A stretch of DNA of 64,000 nt, taken from NCBI RefSeq assembly GCF_002288925.2, contig NW_022098001.1, positions 17,828,410 through 17,892,409 of the forward strand, read 5' to 3'. The stretch's first letter is position 1. The number at the start of each line of letters is the position of its first letter. The position numbers were made by a program, and so were the translations under genes. Source of the stretch: Delphinapterus leucas. Taxonomy: Eukaryota; Chordata; Mammalia; Artiodactyla; Monodontidae. Below the pieces are notes generated by a model. The model searched no databases, was not told the origin of the DNA, and saw nothing but the letters and a program-made list of their open reading frames with translations. Positions 10,426-23,011 of the stretch are shown piece after piece.

Positions 10426-11784
10426 TATGCTCTTTTACTTATCCACATTCCAGTGGTTGAACTGGCATCTCCAAGGTGGGATCAGCATTATGAACTACAG
10501 TAGCTAATTCTGTGAAAGAAAGGGCAGCATGGCAATTCCAAGTTAAGACACAGAGGACTTGCAAACTCATGCTGAATAAATATTCTAGCTCCAGCACGTT
10601 GACATATCAAGAATCACACACTACACATTAAACTGCCTTCTAGATGCTGGTGTATGCTTGAGGAATAGAGTTCAAAGGACAGACTTTTATCATTATCATA
10701 CATTTGTATAGAGACTATTATAGACAGCTAAACCAAGTTTAATTTGGTCCCCTCACCGACTATCAGCTTTAATTATGTCTCTAGACAATTTGTGTTCTAT
10801 TTTTCATGCAAATTACCTTATTAGAAAATGAGGTATCACTTCAAGAATTAATCCAGTTTCCTTTTCTGCCTGTAGCCTATAGCTTTTTACTTCAGTCCAC
10901 ATACTCTCTTCTTCTCCCACAAGTGACATCCACCATCACAGTGAAATAGAATTTCTGAGTACATGAATGTCAAAACAATGTGCTAATGTGGAATCCAGCC
11001 TCTCAAGTTTGCTTTGAGCACAGTTATTGCAAAATCCAATCTATTTTATCACTCTGTCTTCTTGCTGGATTTAGCAGTTTCATAATTCCACACCTCTGTC
11101 AATGAGACCTTTATTATGCAGGTTTCTAAACATTTTACTTGGGGAAAGAATAAACAACACATTTAGTAATAATGAGGTGAGACATTGCTTTTGTATTTGC
11201 ATTACTATTTAATGATTGTGATATCTCCAGCACTTTGAGCTCTGGGAGCTTGTTTTAATTGATGCGGTTTTTCTTGCAGACAACCAGTTACGTGCACTGC
11301 ACAGTTTGTCTAATGTTCAGAATATGTGGCTTCAGAATTACAGAAAAATGGAGTGCCCATCTTCCACTCACCATGGTTGCTATACAGATAATATTGCTAC
11401 TCATTTTGTTTATGTTTCAGTATAAATATTTGAAATGGAGTGTTCAGCAACCAGAAAAATTTAATCATAACATTTTTTTCCAGTATTTTTCTCCTCCTTT
11501 TTGCTGTACAATGGCTGTGAAACCCCAATGATTTAAAATTTTTTCCCTGACCCTAATTCATCCTAATTCTTCCTGCTTCAATGTGTCTTTCAAAGTTTAT
11601 TTACTTAAACGCTATTTAGTGCCATCTTATAAAATAAAGCTAAGTATGCCATACTTACTCTAAACTAAGCATGATTGACAGCAGCAACTTCCGGTCTCTA
11701 AATGGAGAGAGTTCAGGAGCAATAGAATAATTACAAAATTAACTTCAGGACAGGTCAAATACAAAGTCAAAATGAAAAAAAAGA
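10426..11784. other. Unassigned sequence
   Basis: No gene, RNA or datable repeat recognised over about 1.3 kb. The open frame 11259-11531 (90 codons) has hydrophobic runs but no recognisable family. Confidence 0.5.
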
Positions 11785-12019
11785 GAGACTTTGCGGTCAG
11801 GCAGTGCTGAATTTAAATCCCAGCTGTGCTACTTAGTAACTCTGTAAGCTTGTGCTAGTGACTTAATTTGACATGTAGGTTCTTTATCAATAAATGAAGA
11901 TTTAAAAATATTAACCTCATTGACTCCAAAGGATTAATGAGATAATGTATGTAAAATTCCATTGTATAGAAGCCTGGTGCATATCAGGCACTGCATATAC
12001 TTTTCCTCTTATTATTATT
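11785..12019 (+). mobile_element. MIR SINE
   Basis: Follows MIR in sense: 'aatttaaatcccagctgtgc', 'tgacttaatttgacatgtag', 'aggattaatgagataatgta', 'gcctggtgcatatcaggcac'. It ends in an ATT-rich tail into which the CHR SINE inserted. Confidence 0.75.
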
Positions 12020-12036
12020 ATTAAAACACACCAGAA
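12020..12036 (+). repeat. Left TSD of CHR SINE
   Basis: 'attaaaacacaccagaa' is repeated exactly at 12252-12268. Confidence 0.95.
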
Positions 12037-12251
12037 GGGCTTCCCTGGTGTCGCAGTTGATTGAGAGTCCGCCTGCCGATGCAGGGGACACGGGTTCGTG
12101 CCCCGGTCCGGGAAGATCCTACATGCGGCAGAGTGGCTGGGCCCGTGAGCCATGGCCGCTGAGCCTGCGCATCTGGAGCCTGTGCTCCCCAACGGGAGAG
12201 GCCACAACAGTGAGAGGCCCGTGTACCGCAAAAAAAAAAAAAAAAAAAAAA
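12037..12251 (+). mobile_element. CHR-family SINE (cetacean type)
   Basis: tRNA-derived SINE starting 'gggcttccctggtg'. The RNA polymerase III promoter is visible: an A-box-like 'gtcgcagttgattgagagt' and a B-box-like 'gggttcgtgcccc'. The body runs through 'gagccatggccgctgagcc' and ends in about 22 A. A perfect 17-bp TSD and little decay mark a fairly recent insertion into the end of a MIR. The open frames on both strands here arise from the SINE. Confidence 0.96.
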
Positions 12252-12268
12252 ATTAAAACACACCAGAA
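12252..12268 (+). repeat. Right TSD of CHR SINE
   Basis: Exact 17-bp copy of 12020-12036, directly after the A tail. Confidence 0.95.
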
Positions 12269-13667
12269 TGTCAGGTATATGGATAATGGATTACCCTATG
12301 TAGATAAATAGTAGTGGTGCTAGAGTTGAGTATTAATAGGGAGACCGAAGAAGAGCAGTTTTTCTGTGTTTAATCCCTGAACTCTGAAAGCATAGGCTAC
12401 TCTCCATTCACATCCAAACTTTAGTATGCCTAAGGGACATTAAAGAGTTTCCAAATTATTCCTCTAAGAGTGGGGAAAGGATCTATTCTTAGAGGCAGTC
12501 CTCAAAGACAGTTGGTGCATTGCAACATGGTGAAGTTGTAGCTGCTAAACCCAAATGGAGGCCATACTAGCTTGCAGAGATCCTTATCCAAAGGAAAATG
12601 TAAGAAAGGCCTAGAATTAAGGTAGGAAACTTGTACTTGTGAAACTCTTCATTCAACAGATACTTTTTCTAACTCCATTCAGAACACTAAGTATGCTGTG
12701 TGAACACCCAGGTGCAAATCCTGATTCTATCACTCACCAATCTACAAAAGAGAGGTCTATACTTTTTACATAAAACAACTGTTGTGTGACTCACATGCAT
12801 AATGTAATGGTGACTGCTTAGCAAATTCTAAAGCACTTTATATGCTCTTTAGCTGAGATGTATAAAATAAGATACTGCTCTGTTAGCAATTCAATTTAAA
12901 TTTGTTTATGGTTTTACTTAATTAGTAAGTTTAATTAGTAAGTTTGAGTGTCCACTGCAGTAAATTTGTTTTTTCTTTCCTAAATGCCTGAGGCAAGAGG
13001 TCCACATTAACATCATTAGGGCATCCCACAGGAGAAGACAAAGCCTCAAGAGCAGATCACACTTAAATATCTGCAGATCTCTTTAGCTACAACATTTATC
13101 CAGCTTATCTCTGTGGCACACGAAATGTTAAAGTATAGAAATGAAGATGTTAGGAACTGGGTAAAAGGAAGGTTTTACAATGAGTGGGTGGAGTTTCTGA
13201 AATATTTTAAATTCTACATAGATAATACTTGCTGAGTTTAACCTCAATAGACCGTCAAAATTCTTCAGAAAAAAATTTCAGGGCCTATGAGTGGCCTAAA
13301 GGAAATAATACACATTTTCTTTGACTGCCTAAAATAGTTATTTCTCTTCATTTGTGAAGGTTACCTTTGTTATGTAATGTTATGAAATAAAATATACTCA
13401 TCAATATAGCTAGCACAGAGCTTAAACATGATCATCAATTTTTTTACTTGCTCAACCCTTTGACATCATGTCTTTTCTTCAAATTTGTCTGTGAATCACA
13501 GTAAAGTATCATGAAGCATAGTTTAATTTTATTTTAAAATTTTCATTGGAAACAAAACATTATTCTGGGGTTCAATGAGAATTTCTTACTCCCCCCAAAT
13601 TTCTTGACGTGGGGCTGGTTTTGAGAAATTCCCCAATATAGTTTAAGTTCTTTCTCTGGTTTTACTG
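12269..13667. other. Unassigned, with a possible MIR trace
   Basis: About 12700-12850 has a MIR-like phrase ('gtgcaaatcctgattctatc') but too little follows to call it. A 13-bp tandem pair ('ttaattagtaagt') lies near 12918-12944. Otherwise nothing recognised. Confidence 0.4.
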
Positions 13668-13790
13668 ATGGCTTCATTTATTCATATGTGTTCGATGAAT
13701 TTCTTTTATGCTCCAGGCAGTGTGCTAGGGCTTGGGGTACTAACATGACCCGGGTCAAACAGGGTGCTGCTTTTACATACAGTTGGCCCA
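13668..13790 (-). mobile_element. L2 fragment
   Basis: Reverse-complement L2 3' end: 'cttcatttattcatatgtg', 'ctccaggcagtgtgctaggg', 'cttggggtactaacatgacc'. Confidence 0.7.
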
Positions 13791-16327
13791 ATGAGCCTGT
13801 GGCCTGACTTGCACCGTCATAACCCCAACATATGGTGTAAAGGGAAAACAGAAAATGTAAGCTAAAACTTTGAGAATAAGTGGGAAAGAGTATTGATAGA
13901 AAGTGAGATTGAGTTAAAGAGAAGAAACAGGAGAGATATGAGGCCTCCTAAAACTCTCACTGAAAAAGAATCTCAGATGTCACTTCCTTTCCATAAATAA
14001 CTGTTTATAGGTGAGTTCTAAATTTTTATACTTCCAAGGAAATGCCAAGTTAATGTTTCATATTATCGAATGCACAGCAAATTGCTGCCTTAAAATAAGG
14101 ATTGGCTAGAAATTTGAAGTTGTGAAAGTCTGTTTTTATCCTTTAATGTTTTTGTATATAGTAATCATACTCTGCAGTGAAAATAGGGTAAAACAAGCTT
14201 ATCATAAAGGGCAAATTAAAAAAAAATTGTACTCAGAACTATAGCTACAAAGGATTAGGTAGGTATTTGAGCTTGGACACTATGGAGAATTACTTTCGCT
14301 TATGCATGAAACGCTACTGCAATTTATTGTGATTATAATCAACTTGTTTGGCATCTTGTAAGTTAGAAATATGGGTTGAAGCACCACTTAAGTCCAATCT
14401 TTACCAAGTTAGTCGCATTTCTTACTTAAAGAAAGGGCATGGATTAGTTGAAAGAGATTAATCATGATTCATCTGAATGTTATTGTCTTAAAACACATCT
14501 TGGAAACTTACTCATTTTATGGAATTCCTTTTTTCCCTACAGTATTAATAAATAGTAGAGACAGAATGTTAGTTCCTTTGATAAAATATCATGTGTGTAT
14601 CTATCTACAAGGCTATGGAAATTAATTTCTGAGAATTAATTCCTTTCAACCCTTCCAGCTTTCATGCATTGTCCTTTTATAAGGCATCTTTCTGCCTCTG
14701 CCTGAGGCAGGGTCATAGGGAGATAGTGACACTCTCATGCCAAGAATAACAGCACTGCTGTTAGGCAGAATATTTTTCATCTCATATATGAATCTTGACA
14801 AATGTAGCTACTTATTGGTCTAGTGTCTGTTGATTCTCAATCTGCTACCCATTTTTTTTTTTTTTGGTGCCTAGGGTTATACAACATTTAATCTTTTTAC
14901 CAGCAGTGCCAGGAGGAGCTTACTTCAATACACCCAAATTTGAACCCAAGTCTGAGATGCAACATTCCATCCACACCACTTCCTTTGTGATTATCTGAAT
15001 ACCTGGGCAGGAATTGTTACATTTCACCTTTTGGAGGAAATAACCAAATGGTGAAAAGCTCATACAGAAATTACAGGCTCTCTCAGAAGTTAATAAAAAG
15101 TCTGCTTTCTGTGGATAAATGAAGCTACATACCATAAATGGTGAGGAAAGTAATAGGTTTGATGAGAGTCAGTAGCAATCTTTTAAATACACTAAAATGA
15201 ATGTATGCATTTCCACAAGTCAATGTGATGTATTATAATTAAATGGACAGGGAAGTGCACAATTTGTTTCACTTGAAAAAATAAGTTTGCCCAGGGAAAT
15301 ACAACTCATCATGAGTACATGTGAAAGGAAAGAAAATACATAGAGGTAAAAGATCCCTTTTTGCCCTAACTAGAGTAGACAGGGGTTGATAGTTGATCCC
15401 ATAGGAATTCCATCTTCTCCCATCTTCTCACAACTTCCCAAGTCAAGTGTCAGTGCTCTTCACAGGTATCTTCTGTTCTTAGTCACAGAAGTAAATATTT
15501 ACAGTGGACATTCATTTTCTGCAGACTTTTGGGGTTTAGAAAAAGTGTCTACACAGAAAATTTTTCTAAAAGCTGAATGTAGATTTCTGCTTGGTTTTTA
15601 TTTTATTAATATATATCAGTAGACTAAAAATTTTGAATTTTAAGACTTTACATTAAGCTCAATAGGTAATAATTATCTATTATTCTATACTGTTTTCTCA
15701 TGTCCATTGGCCTATTCCATCTCCCGTGTTATTCTAGTTCTCTCCTAGTGTGTGAGGATGGGGTGGGGAGGAGGGTTACTAGCAATGTGTCTGTGTTGGA
15801 ATGGAGGATTCCTACTCTAGACAACATGAGTTGCCAAGATGATATCCACTGGAAAGTGCCAACATTTGAATGTTAACATGATAAAGTCCAAATTCTAGCA
15901 AGCATAGGGATCAGAGTAAAAACTCCAGTTTGGTGTTACTGAACCAAGAATTCATACTGAGTGAAGTGGGCTCGTATCAGGAGTAGGACAGGAATAAATA
16001 CAGAGGGTCCTAAGTAATTGACTCTAATGCATGTGAACATTAATAATTTACCTCTAGGTATCAGGAGGTGAGTGGGCCAGAGAGGCAAAAATTGTTAAGA
16101 CAGAGTGAGTATAACTTTTGGACATATACTGATACTCCTGGCATCTCTAAGCAGTCTAAACTGTAACTATTATTTCCCTCAAATAATTAAGATTTTTTTT
16201 TCCATAACCAAGATAGAAGTCAGAACTAAAAGAATTCTTGGAATGATCTAACATGGGTTAGATTGGGATGAAGCCAAGATACAAAAAATTGATGAGTTTT
16301 AAGAATATCTATGAAATCTAATATTCT
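13791..16327. other. Unassigned AT-rich sequence
   Basis: No gene or confident repeat in about 2.5 kb. A run of about 14 T at 14852-14865 is followed by a weak MIR-like stretch (to about 14960) that I do not call. The short open frames carry no known domain. Confidence 0.45.
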
Positions 16328-16545
16328 GGGTGTACATTAGATTCACCTGGAGAGCTGGGGTTTTGTTATTGTTGTTATTTGTTTTGGTTTGATTTGTTTT
16401 TTTCTAAAAATATTCTAATGCCTGGGCTTCACTCAAACCAAGTTAATAGAATATCTGGAGGTTGGTCTCAGGCATCAATATTCATTTAAAAGCTTTTTAG
16501 GTGATGCAAATGCACAGGCAAAATTGAGAACAGCCAGCCTAAATC
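16328..16545. mobile_element. MER5-like hAT MITE
   Basis: The two halves match the MER5A pattern: 'ggtgtacattagattcacct' with 'ggagagct' at the left, 'aatgcctgggcttcactcaa' in the centre, and 'taaaagctttttaggtgatg' ending 'aattgagaacagcc' at the right. A 'gttttgttattgttgttat' stretch expands the left half. Confidence 0.7.
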
Positions 16546-16671
16546 CATCAGTCTTGGAAGTCAAGTTCAGTCTTTTAGGGATAGTTGAGACAAGCCATTG
16601 ACTGAATTTTCAAGTATAAAATATGAAATGAGGAAAGGATAGTTACTGTTCATTGGAAATTATCCTTTGTT

Positions 16672-16790
16672 ATATTCATTCATTCAACAAACATTAACTG
16701 AATGGCTACTCTGTGCCAAGCACAGGTACTAAGGTTATGAGCAAACAGCAAAATAACAAGCAGAAACGTGTCCTCTGCCTTTTAAGGAAG
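16672..16790 (-). mobile_element. L2 fragment
   Basis: Reverse-complement L2 end: 'attcattcattcaacaaac', 'ctgtgccaagcacaggtac', 'atgagcaaacagcaaaataa'. Confidence 0.75.
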
Positions 16791-17311
16791 CCCCAAAACA
16801 TACCACACCTTTCTCCCCACAGGCTGATAAAAGGGATCAGGGACAGTTCAAGATGATTTCAAGAATTTCCATGAACCTCTTCATTTTCTCTCATCCTGGT
16901 ATTTCACAGACTTTATCTGCTTGGCTTGAGATCTGCTCTGCAAGCTCAATTCTGCCTGTGGATCTTTGAGCCTGGTATTTGTATATGATCTCCTCATCGT
17001 TTCACTCTTAGATTCCTCCAGCACCTTTGGTCTTTACAATGCTCTCTGACTCCCCCCTGCTCCAGGTTGCTTTGGATGTTTTTCATTTCAAAGAATAATT
17101 GCTTGATATTTCCAGTTCTCTAGTAAAATGGGAGAATTCCATTTCACACACATTTACTCCTATACTCCAAGAAATAAGAATTAAGATGAATCTGAGCAAT
17201 AAAACAGCATTTTCTATATGTAACCAATGCAAGAGATAACTCAATCTCAAACATAGCTGAACCCTAAATTTAACTTAAATGCCCACAAAATCATGAGCTC
17301 TTAAGAAGTGG
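16791..17311. other. Unassigned sequence
   Basis: Nothing recognised. Confidence 0.5.
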
Positions 17312-17497
17312 TTCTCAAATTTGGTTGGGTGTCAGAATCATCTGATATTGGAGGGTGGGAGGATTTGAAAATAGCATTCCTAGATACTACTCAGAGAAAT
17401 CAGAGGCTGAGGAGATAAGTGTGATAGAGGATGGGCACCTTGTTTCTTAAGTTTGCCAGATGATTTTGATGTACAATGACAGTTAAGAATCACAGCT
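17312..17497. mobile_element. MER5-like hAT MITE, diverged
   Basis: Starts 'gtggttctcaaatttggtt' with 'gtcagaatcatctga' and ends 'gccagatgattttgatgtac' plus 'agttaagaatcac', in the order expected for a MER5-type element with inverted ends. The centre is poorly conserved. Confidence 0.6.
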
Positions 17498-18889
17498 TTA
17501 AAAGAACATATGAAGATGGAAAGAAACCCATGTTCAGTAGCTTTTTTAAAATTCACTAGGAACCCAAAAAATGTATATGGCTTCTTCTCATTAGAGCCTA
17601 TAGGAAGCCCATAAAATGAATTCCAATGACTTTTCATAGAGAAGAGGGAGAGAAGGAAACTCAACCAAATGACACTGACTTTACAAGGTGACCACAGTTT
17701 GGGTTAGTATCTCAAAGTTTCCTTTTAGCATGCACTTTGATCAAAAGTTTTTATATTTTAATGACATACTTTTGACTGAATTATTTTAAAGATACTTTAT
17801 TCTGCAAGAACATAACCATATCTCTCCCTTGGAAAACCACTATGATTCCCAAACTCATATGGCTTTTGGATAGAAAAAGAGAACAAGGTAATATCAAAAA
17901 CAGATAAAGCAACAGTCAATAATGGATCCGAACTTTTAGTCTGAAAAGAAAAATAACTGTCATCTACCTCTAAAAATTAACAGTTACCTTTCATTTATTT
18001 TGAAAACCTGGCGGCCAGTTGTAGAACTCCATCACATCTCCCTAAAAGTATTTGTCTTCTCTATGGACACAGTATGGGGTTTCTCAATGTTTCTAACATC
18101 TCTCTTTAATTACACAGCAGGCCATTGTGTACTTCACTCTCATACTCTGCAACTAGTAGCACCATTGTGCTGAACGCAGTATGAGGCCTCTGCATTTCTG
18201 CGAAATAGCGTTCTCATAGAAATTTCATCCATAGACTAATGGTATCACTACAGATTGTCTTCCCCAAGTAGAAATACTACATTTTTGCTATTAGATTTTT
18301 TCTTCTTTCCTTTACCTAAGTTACAACCTTAGGTAATCTATGAAAAAAATCCATGAAATTTTTGAAAAAAAACATGAAAAAAACAACTGCATTACTAGAC
18401 CAATGTCCTCTCTTTGTAAGAAAAAAATTAAGATAAGTTAAACCTCTATGTATCAGAAATTCCAGAACATTTTTCTTAGTTTGACATAAAATTTCACATT
18501 TTACTCCTTTAAATTTTTTTTATTTAAAAAACAGGAAGTCTCCTAGGATTTTCCTAATTTGTACAACACGGCTTTATGTTTAGACTTATTCATGTTTGGA
18601 ATCAAGTCTGTCAGTGTTTTTATCCTTAAATTATAGAAAGGAAACACTTTTCTAAAAAAGCTTTTAACAGACTGGCTTGTCTACAAACTTATTTTCAAAC
18701 TTTTACTCAAATCACCATTATACATGGCCTCAATTTACCAGAAAAGATTTGCCATTCAGAATATTGTACACTGATAATGTTGCCTGTGTTTTTTATTCAT
18801 TCCTTTCTTTCTTCATTAATCATCAACTGTTACAAGGTATTGTGTTAAAATTGCCTATAGACAAGTAAACATGAGTTCATGACAATATA
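17498..18889. other. Unassigned AT-rich sequence
   Basis: No gene or repeat recognised over about 1.4 kb; several A or T runs only. Confidence 0.5.
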
Positions 18890-19070
18890 AACATTTTTTC
18901 TGTTCTCAGAAATCTTGAAATTTTAACGATGTGAAAGGGGTGGTAAAATTAAATAAAATAATGCAATCATAATTTGATAAATGTCACAAGAGACAGTGCT
19001 ATGCAGGCTCATAGAAGAGAGAATAAACACACTTAATTGGAGTGGATAGACCAGGGAAGTCTCTATTTTT
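18890..19070 (-). mobile_element. Possible L2 fragment
   Basis: 'aatttgataaatgtcacaag' and 'tggatagaccagggaagtct' are spaced as in the reverse complement of the L2 3' half. Diverged, so tentative. Confidence 0.4.
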
Positions 19071-19167
19071 CATTCATTTAAAATTATTAACACTATCCTT
19101 TATGAATATAGTGAACAAAATATCTTAAAGATGCAGAAGTATTCTTTGGGTGTAATCCATGCCTGTT
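19071..19167. other. Unassigned spacer
   Basis: Nothing recognised. Confidence 0.5.
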
Positions 19168-19500
19168 TTACAATAAAAGAAAGTTACCTTTCTCCACAAA
19201 AAAGAAAAAAACCATGTACGAATAAACATGAATGCCTGTATTCTTCTCAAGTCCCTGAGGTAAGGCACAGATGGCTGAGGGTGGCTTGCCCTGCTGCTGC
19301 AGATTCACTGCCTTTGTGTAGCACCACTGATTGCCAGTCCACTTAGTATACCGACCACTACCCTTACAGATGAGGGAGGGACAGCCGAAATTATTCTTAT
19401 CAAAATTTAATCTTAGCCTGACTAAAAAATAGTCAAATTTATCTTCAGAATTGTAGACTGTTCTTTCTGGATCTTTTCCACTTTTATTTAACACCTTCAT
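19168..19500 (-). other. Unassigned open frame outside recognised repeats
   Basis: An uninterrupted minus frame of about 110 codons from an ATG at 19500. Its middle has ordinary-looking peptide composition: 'NSEDKFDYFLVRLRLN', then a Cys- and Trp-containing stretch 'GRYTKWTGNQWCYTKAV' and 'GKPPSAICALPQG'. I recognise no family, and no poly(T), TSD, signal peptide or convincing splice sites bound it. The C-terminal end is low-grade ('MVFFFFVEKG'). It could be a fragment of an old processed pseudogene, an exon, or chance. I treat it as unproven. Confidence 0.2.
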
Positions 19501-19509
19501 TTCCACCAA

Positions 19510-19719
19510 CTTGCCTCAGAATCCCTGGAATATATCCTATTTAAAATTACTGTTAAGTCCCTCAAATTCACATGAAGATATGAATGACTGATATTATGTA
19601 AATTTATGCTATTAGTAATTAAGAGAAATTACTAATTATAATAAGAATAACATTATTTTTGCATATATTTTATAGTTTGAAATACCATTTTGCCTTTCTC
19701 TTTTTAATTTGCTCCCATC
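19510..19719. other. Unassigned, with a small inverted repeat
   Basis: 'attagtaatt' (19611-19620) and 'aattactaat' (19627-19636) form a 10-bp perfect AT-rich stem with a 6-base loop. Nothing else recognised. Confidence 0.5.
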
Positions 19720-19880
19720 AACAGCTCTGCACAGTGGTCATGCAGGTATTATTCAAAGTTTTCAGGTGGTGAAAATAAGGGTAAAAGAGATTATGCCATT
19801 TATCAGAGTCACACGTGATCAAGTGCCATCATCACTGCTCAAACACCAAGTGATCTGACTCTAAATCATTGCTGTACAAA
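19720..19880 (-). mobile_element. MIR SINE, diverged
   Basis: 'gagattatgccatttatcag' followed by 'agtcacacgtgatcaagtg' and 'ccaagtgatctgactctaa' follows the reverse complement of the MIR 5' half (slot of 'ggtcacacagctagtaagtg'). Confidence 0.5.
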
Positions 19881-22095
19881 CAGGTAATGATGAAAGTTCA
19901 GGCACCCATTTTGTTCTGAGGGAGGTATTTGGAAGGTTTACCAGTTCTTAAGACAGCAGACTATAAAGATAGTCAATTATTTTTCCTTCATGCTTGACCA
20001 GCCCTAGTTATATTACCAGGGACATATAAACTTTCTGATAATTTTCTGTTTCTCCAGTAACTTAAGTCTACTGTTCGTCATTCAGCATGCATTATACCAG
20101 AGAGAAAAAAAAAAAAAAAACACCCCACAGGAAATCAGCATTTAAAATTCAAGACTGAAGCATGATTTGGATGAATTAAGGACGCCAAGTGATATCTACT
20201 GATACCATAGCTGTCACTCAATAGCTTTCTCAAGATTCTCCTCCAGTCACAAAAAACAAAGTGTCTAAGCTTAGCCAAAGTAGGACCAGTGATGATACAA
20301 AGTGACAGAGCTTTCATTGCATGGGAGACAGTTTAGCTAGTTCTTGCTTTGGATTCCTAAAAGATGCATATGGAACACTCAGTCTATGACTGAAGTATGT
20401 GTGATCTTCAGGGGAGCCGGCCAAAGTGCTAAAGTGCATGGGTTTTGGATGTCAGTGTGAACATGTGGTGCTGTGTGAATAAAATGTGATAGTGCCTATC
20501 AAAATGAGCCTGCATCATATTTTTACTTGACACATTAAGTAAAGCTTTCAGCTCTGGGTGTATTGATGATGGAATTTTGTTCACAATTGTTTCATGATAG
20601 CTTGTTTTGGGACTTGAAAAACAAATACTCTTTATCTTCTTATCAGGAAAGATTTAAAAGTAGTATCACACACTTAACCAGTGCTCTGTAGCTCTAGAGT
20701 TGAGAACTCATTATTTTCATCTTCAACCTAAAGAGTTTAACCTGTTGAATACCCCAGCCAATATTATACTTTGCATAGAGAACATTTATTTTTGCTGTCC
20801 AATCAAAAGCACTGGACCAAGAATTATATATTTGAGTTGCAAATTAAAAAATTTAATTCACATTTTGAATAAAATTATTTGATTAGATGAAATAAAAGGG
20901 ATAGTTGTGTGTCTTCCAATATATTTTTCATATATACTGAGTTAAACAAATGCAGGTAGTATCTATGTTTCTTGTTTGTTTGTTTACATTTTATTTTAAA
21001 ACTAATTTTTACTGATATAATTCTTTATTATTCATGGATAATTTTAAGGCCAAGGTATCTTAGACTGGGTTGCTCAGAAATCAAGACGTGAAACAAAGTG
21101 GAAGTGCTTTATTGGGAACTGTGTTCTAAGAAGTAGAAATGAGAGGTGAGGGAGTGAAGAAGAGAAGAAGGGAGAATCAATTCAAAGATGTCTCCCTGAA
21201 ATGGTGGTTGCTATGGTGCAACTGGTTATTCAATACTATAAGACCTATTGAAGAACTTTATAAAGTAAATTTTAGGACAGTTGTTAGAGTAAGAAAGGAG
21301 GAAGAATCTATCCATGTGCTCTTTACTACCAAGAGCTATCCTTCAGAGCACTTCTAGATCACACTTGAGTGAGTTGCCCCACTCCAGCAGCTGTATCAAC
21401 AAGGGCCTTCATGAAGAGTCTGAAATGCTGTCAAGACATAAACATGCATGAAACAAGTTTGAGCTAAAGCAAAACTGGTTGTTCCCATGGCTGCAAGAAG
21501 AACAAATCTGTGGTGGTACTGAAGAGGTTTCTGATTCATGAGGGCTCCATTACTTATGAATACCTGGGTTCTAAAAATTCACTTGTAAGTCTGTTATATG
21601 AATATTCTATTCCTACACAAACTGTCTAAATCTCCTTCTATAGACATAATTAAAGAAATTCCCTGAGTAATCCACAATGGTCCACTTAATGCATGTAGAT
21701 AAAAGTATTAACTTTTTCCAATGAAAAATTGTGTTCAAAACTACTCTTGTAACTATATCATATTGTTTTAGCTAAACTTGCTAACTGACATCTAATAGCT
21801 CTTGGGAGATAGTTGCCAACAGTCTCAGCCAAATAAGGCTGAAATCTGAAATTCATTCTCATTAGAGTATTAGTGACTGATATCAGATGAGTCTGATAAG
21901 TGGGAGAGGAAAAAGAAAATCATGAGAGTGAAGTATTAAGGGAGAGGATTGGCAAAGGTGAAAGTTTCCTAATTTTTAAAAAAATAATCTGCTTCACAGC
22001 TTTCCTTCTTCTCATAGCATTTCATTACACATATTGCTTTAATATTGTTTCAATTTTGACTATAACCTTTGAGTCTGGGTCTGCAAGGCACATTC
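19881..22095. other. Unassigned AT-rich sequence
   Basis: No gene or datable repeat in about 2.2 kb. A run of about 16 A lies at 20105-20120. About 21060-21360 has purine-rich text with a 96-bp open part but no recognised family. Confidence 0.45.
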
Positions 22096-22107
22096 AAAAC
22101 AGCATGG

Positions 22108-23011
22108 TGAGATCGGTTCAAGATGGTGGAGTAGAAGGGCGTGTGTTCGCTCCCTCTTGCAAGAGCACTGGAATCACAATTAACTGTTGAAGAATCATCA
22201 ACAGGAAGAAATTGGAACTCACCAAAAAAGATGCCCCACATCCAAATACAAAAGACAAGCTGCAATGAGATGGTAGGAGGGGCAAAATCACAACAAAATC
22301 AAATCCCATAACCACTGGGTGTGTGACTCACAAACTAGAGAAAAATTATACCACAGAAGTCCATCCAGTGGAGTGAAGTTTCTGAGCCCCACGTCAGGCT
22401 TCCCACCTGGGGGTCTGGCAATGGGAGGAGAAATTCTTAGAGAATAAGACTTGGAAGACTAGTGGGATTTGATTGCAGGGCATTGACAGGACTGAGGGAA
22501 ACAGAGACTCCACTTTTGGAGGGCACACACAAAGTAATGTGTGCATCAGGACCCAGGAGGAAGGAGCAGTGACTCCATAGGAGACCGAACCAGAACTACC
22601 TGCTAGTGTTTGAGGGTCTCCTGCAGAGGCGGGGAGTGGCTGTGGCTCACCATGGGGACAAGGACACTGGCAGCAGAAGTTCTGGGAAGTACTCCTTGAC
22701 ATGAGCCCTCCTGGAGTCTGCCATTAGCCCCAACAAACAGCCTGTAGCCTCTAGTGCTGGGTTGCTTCAGGCCAAACAACCAACAAGGGGGGAACTCAGC
22801 CCCACCCATCAGCAGCCAAGTGGATTAAAGTTTTACTGAGGTCTGCCCACCAGAGCAACACCGAGCTCTACCAACCACCAGTACCTCCCATCAGGAAGCT
22901 TCCACAGCCTCTTAGATAGCCTCATCCACAAGAGGCAGACAGCAGAAGCAACAAGAACTACAATTCTTCAGACTGTGGAATGAAAACCAAATTCACAAGA
23001 AGATATCCAAA
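22108..23011 (+). promoter_or_regulatory. L1 5' UTR with YY1-like site
   Basis: The 5' UTR of this L1 acts in active relatives as an internal RNA polymerase II promoter. A YY1-type core 'caagatgg' lies at 22119-22126, near the extreme 5' end, the position known from human L1. Many substitutions make activity unlikely. Antisense open frames here (22394-22809 on minus) are shadows. Confidence 0.7.

Noticed and set aside
12048..12311. SINE-region frames on both strands
   Set aside because: Body of a tRNA-derived SINE, not a gene; the A and B boxes are its polymerase III promoter, not a functional tRNA.
14850..14960. Poly(T) followed by MIR-like text
   Set aside because: The T run suggests a minus-strand SINE, but no CHR or MIR body could be followed.
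19230..19270. Possible splice donor 'ctgag|gtaagg'
   Set aside because: A single donor-like site with no partner acceptor or supporting coding frame on plus.
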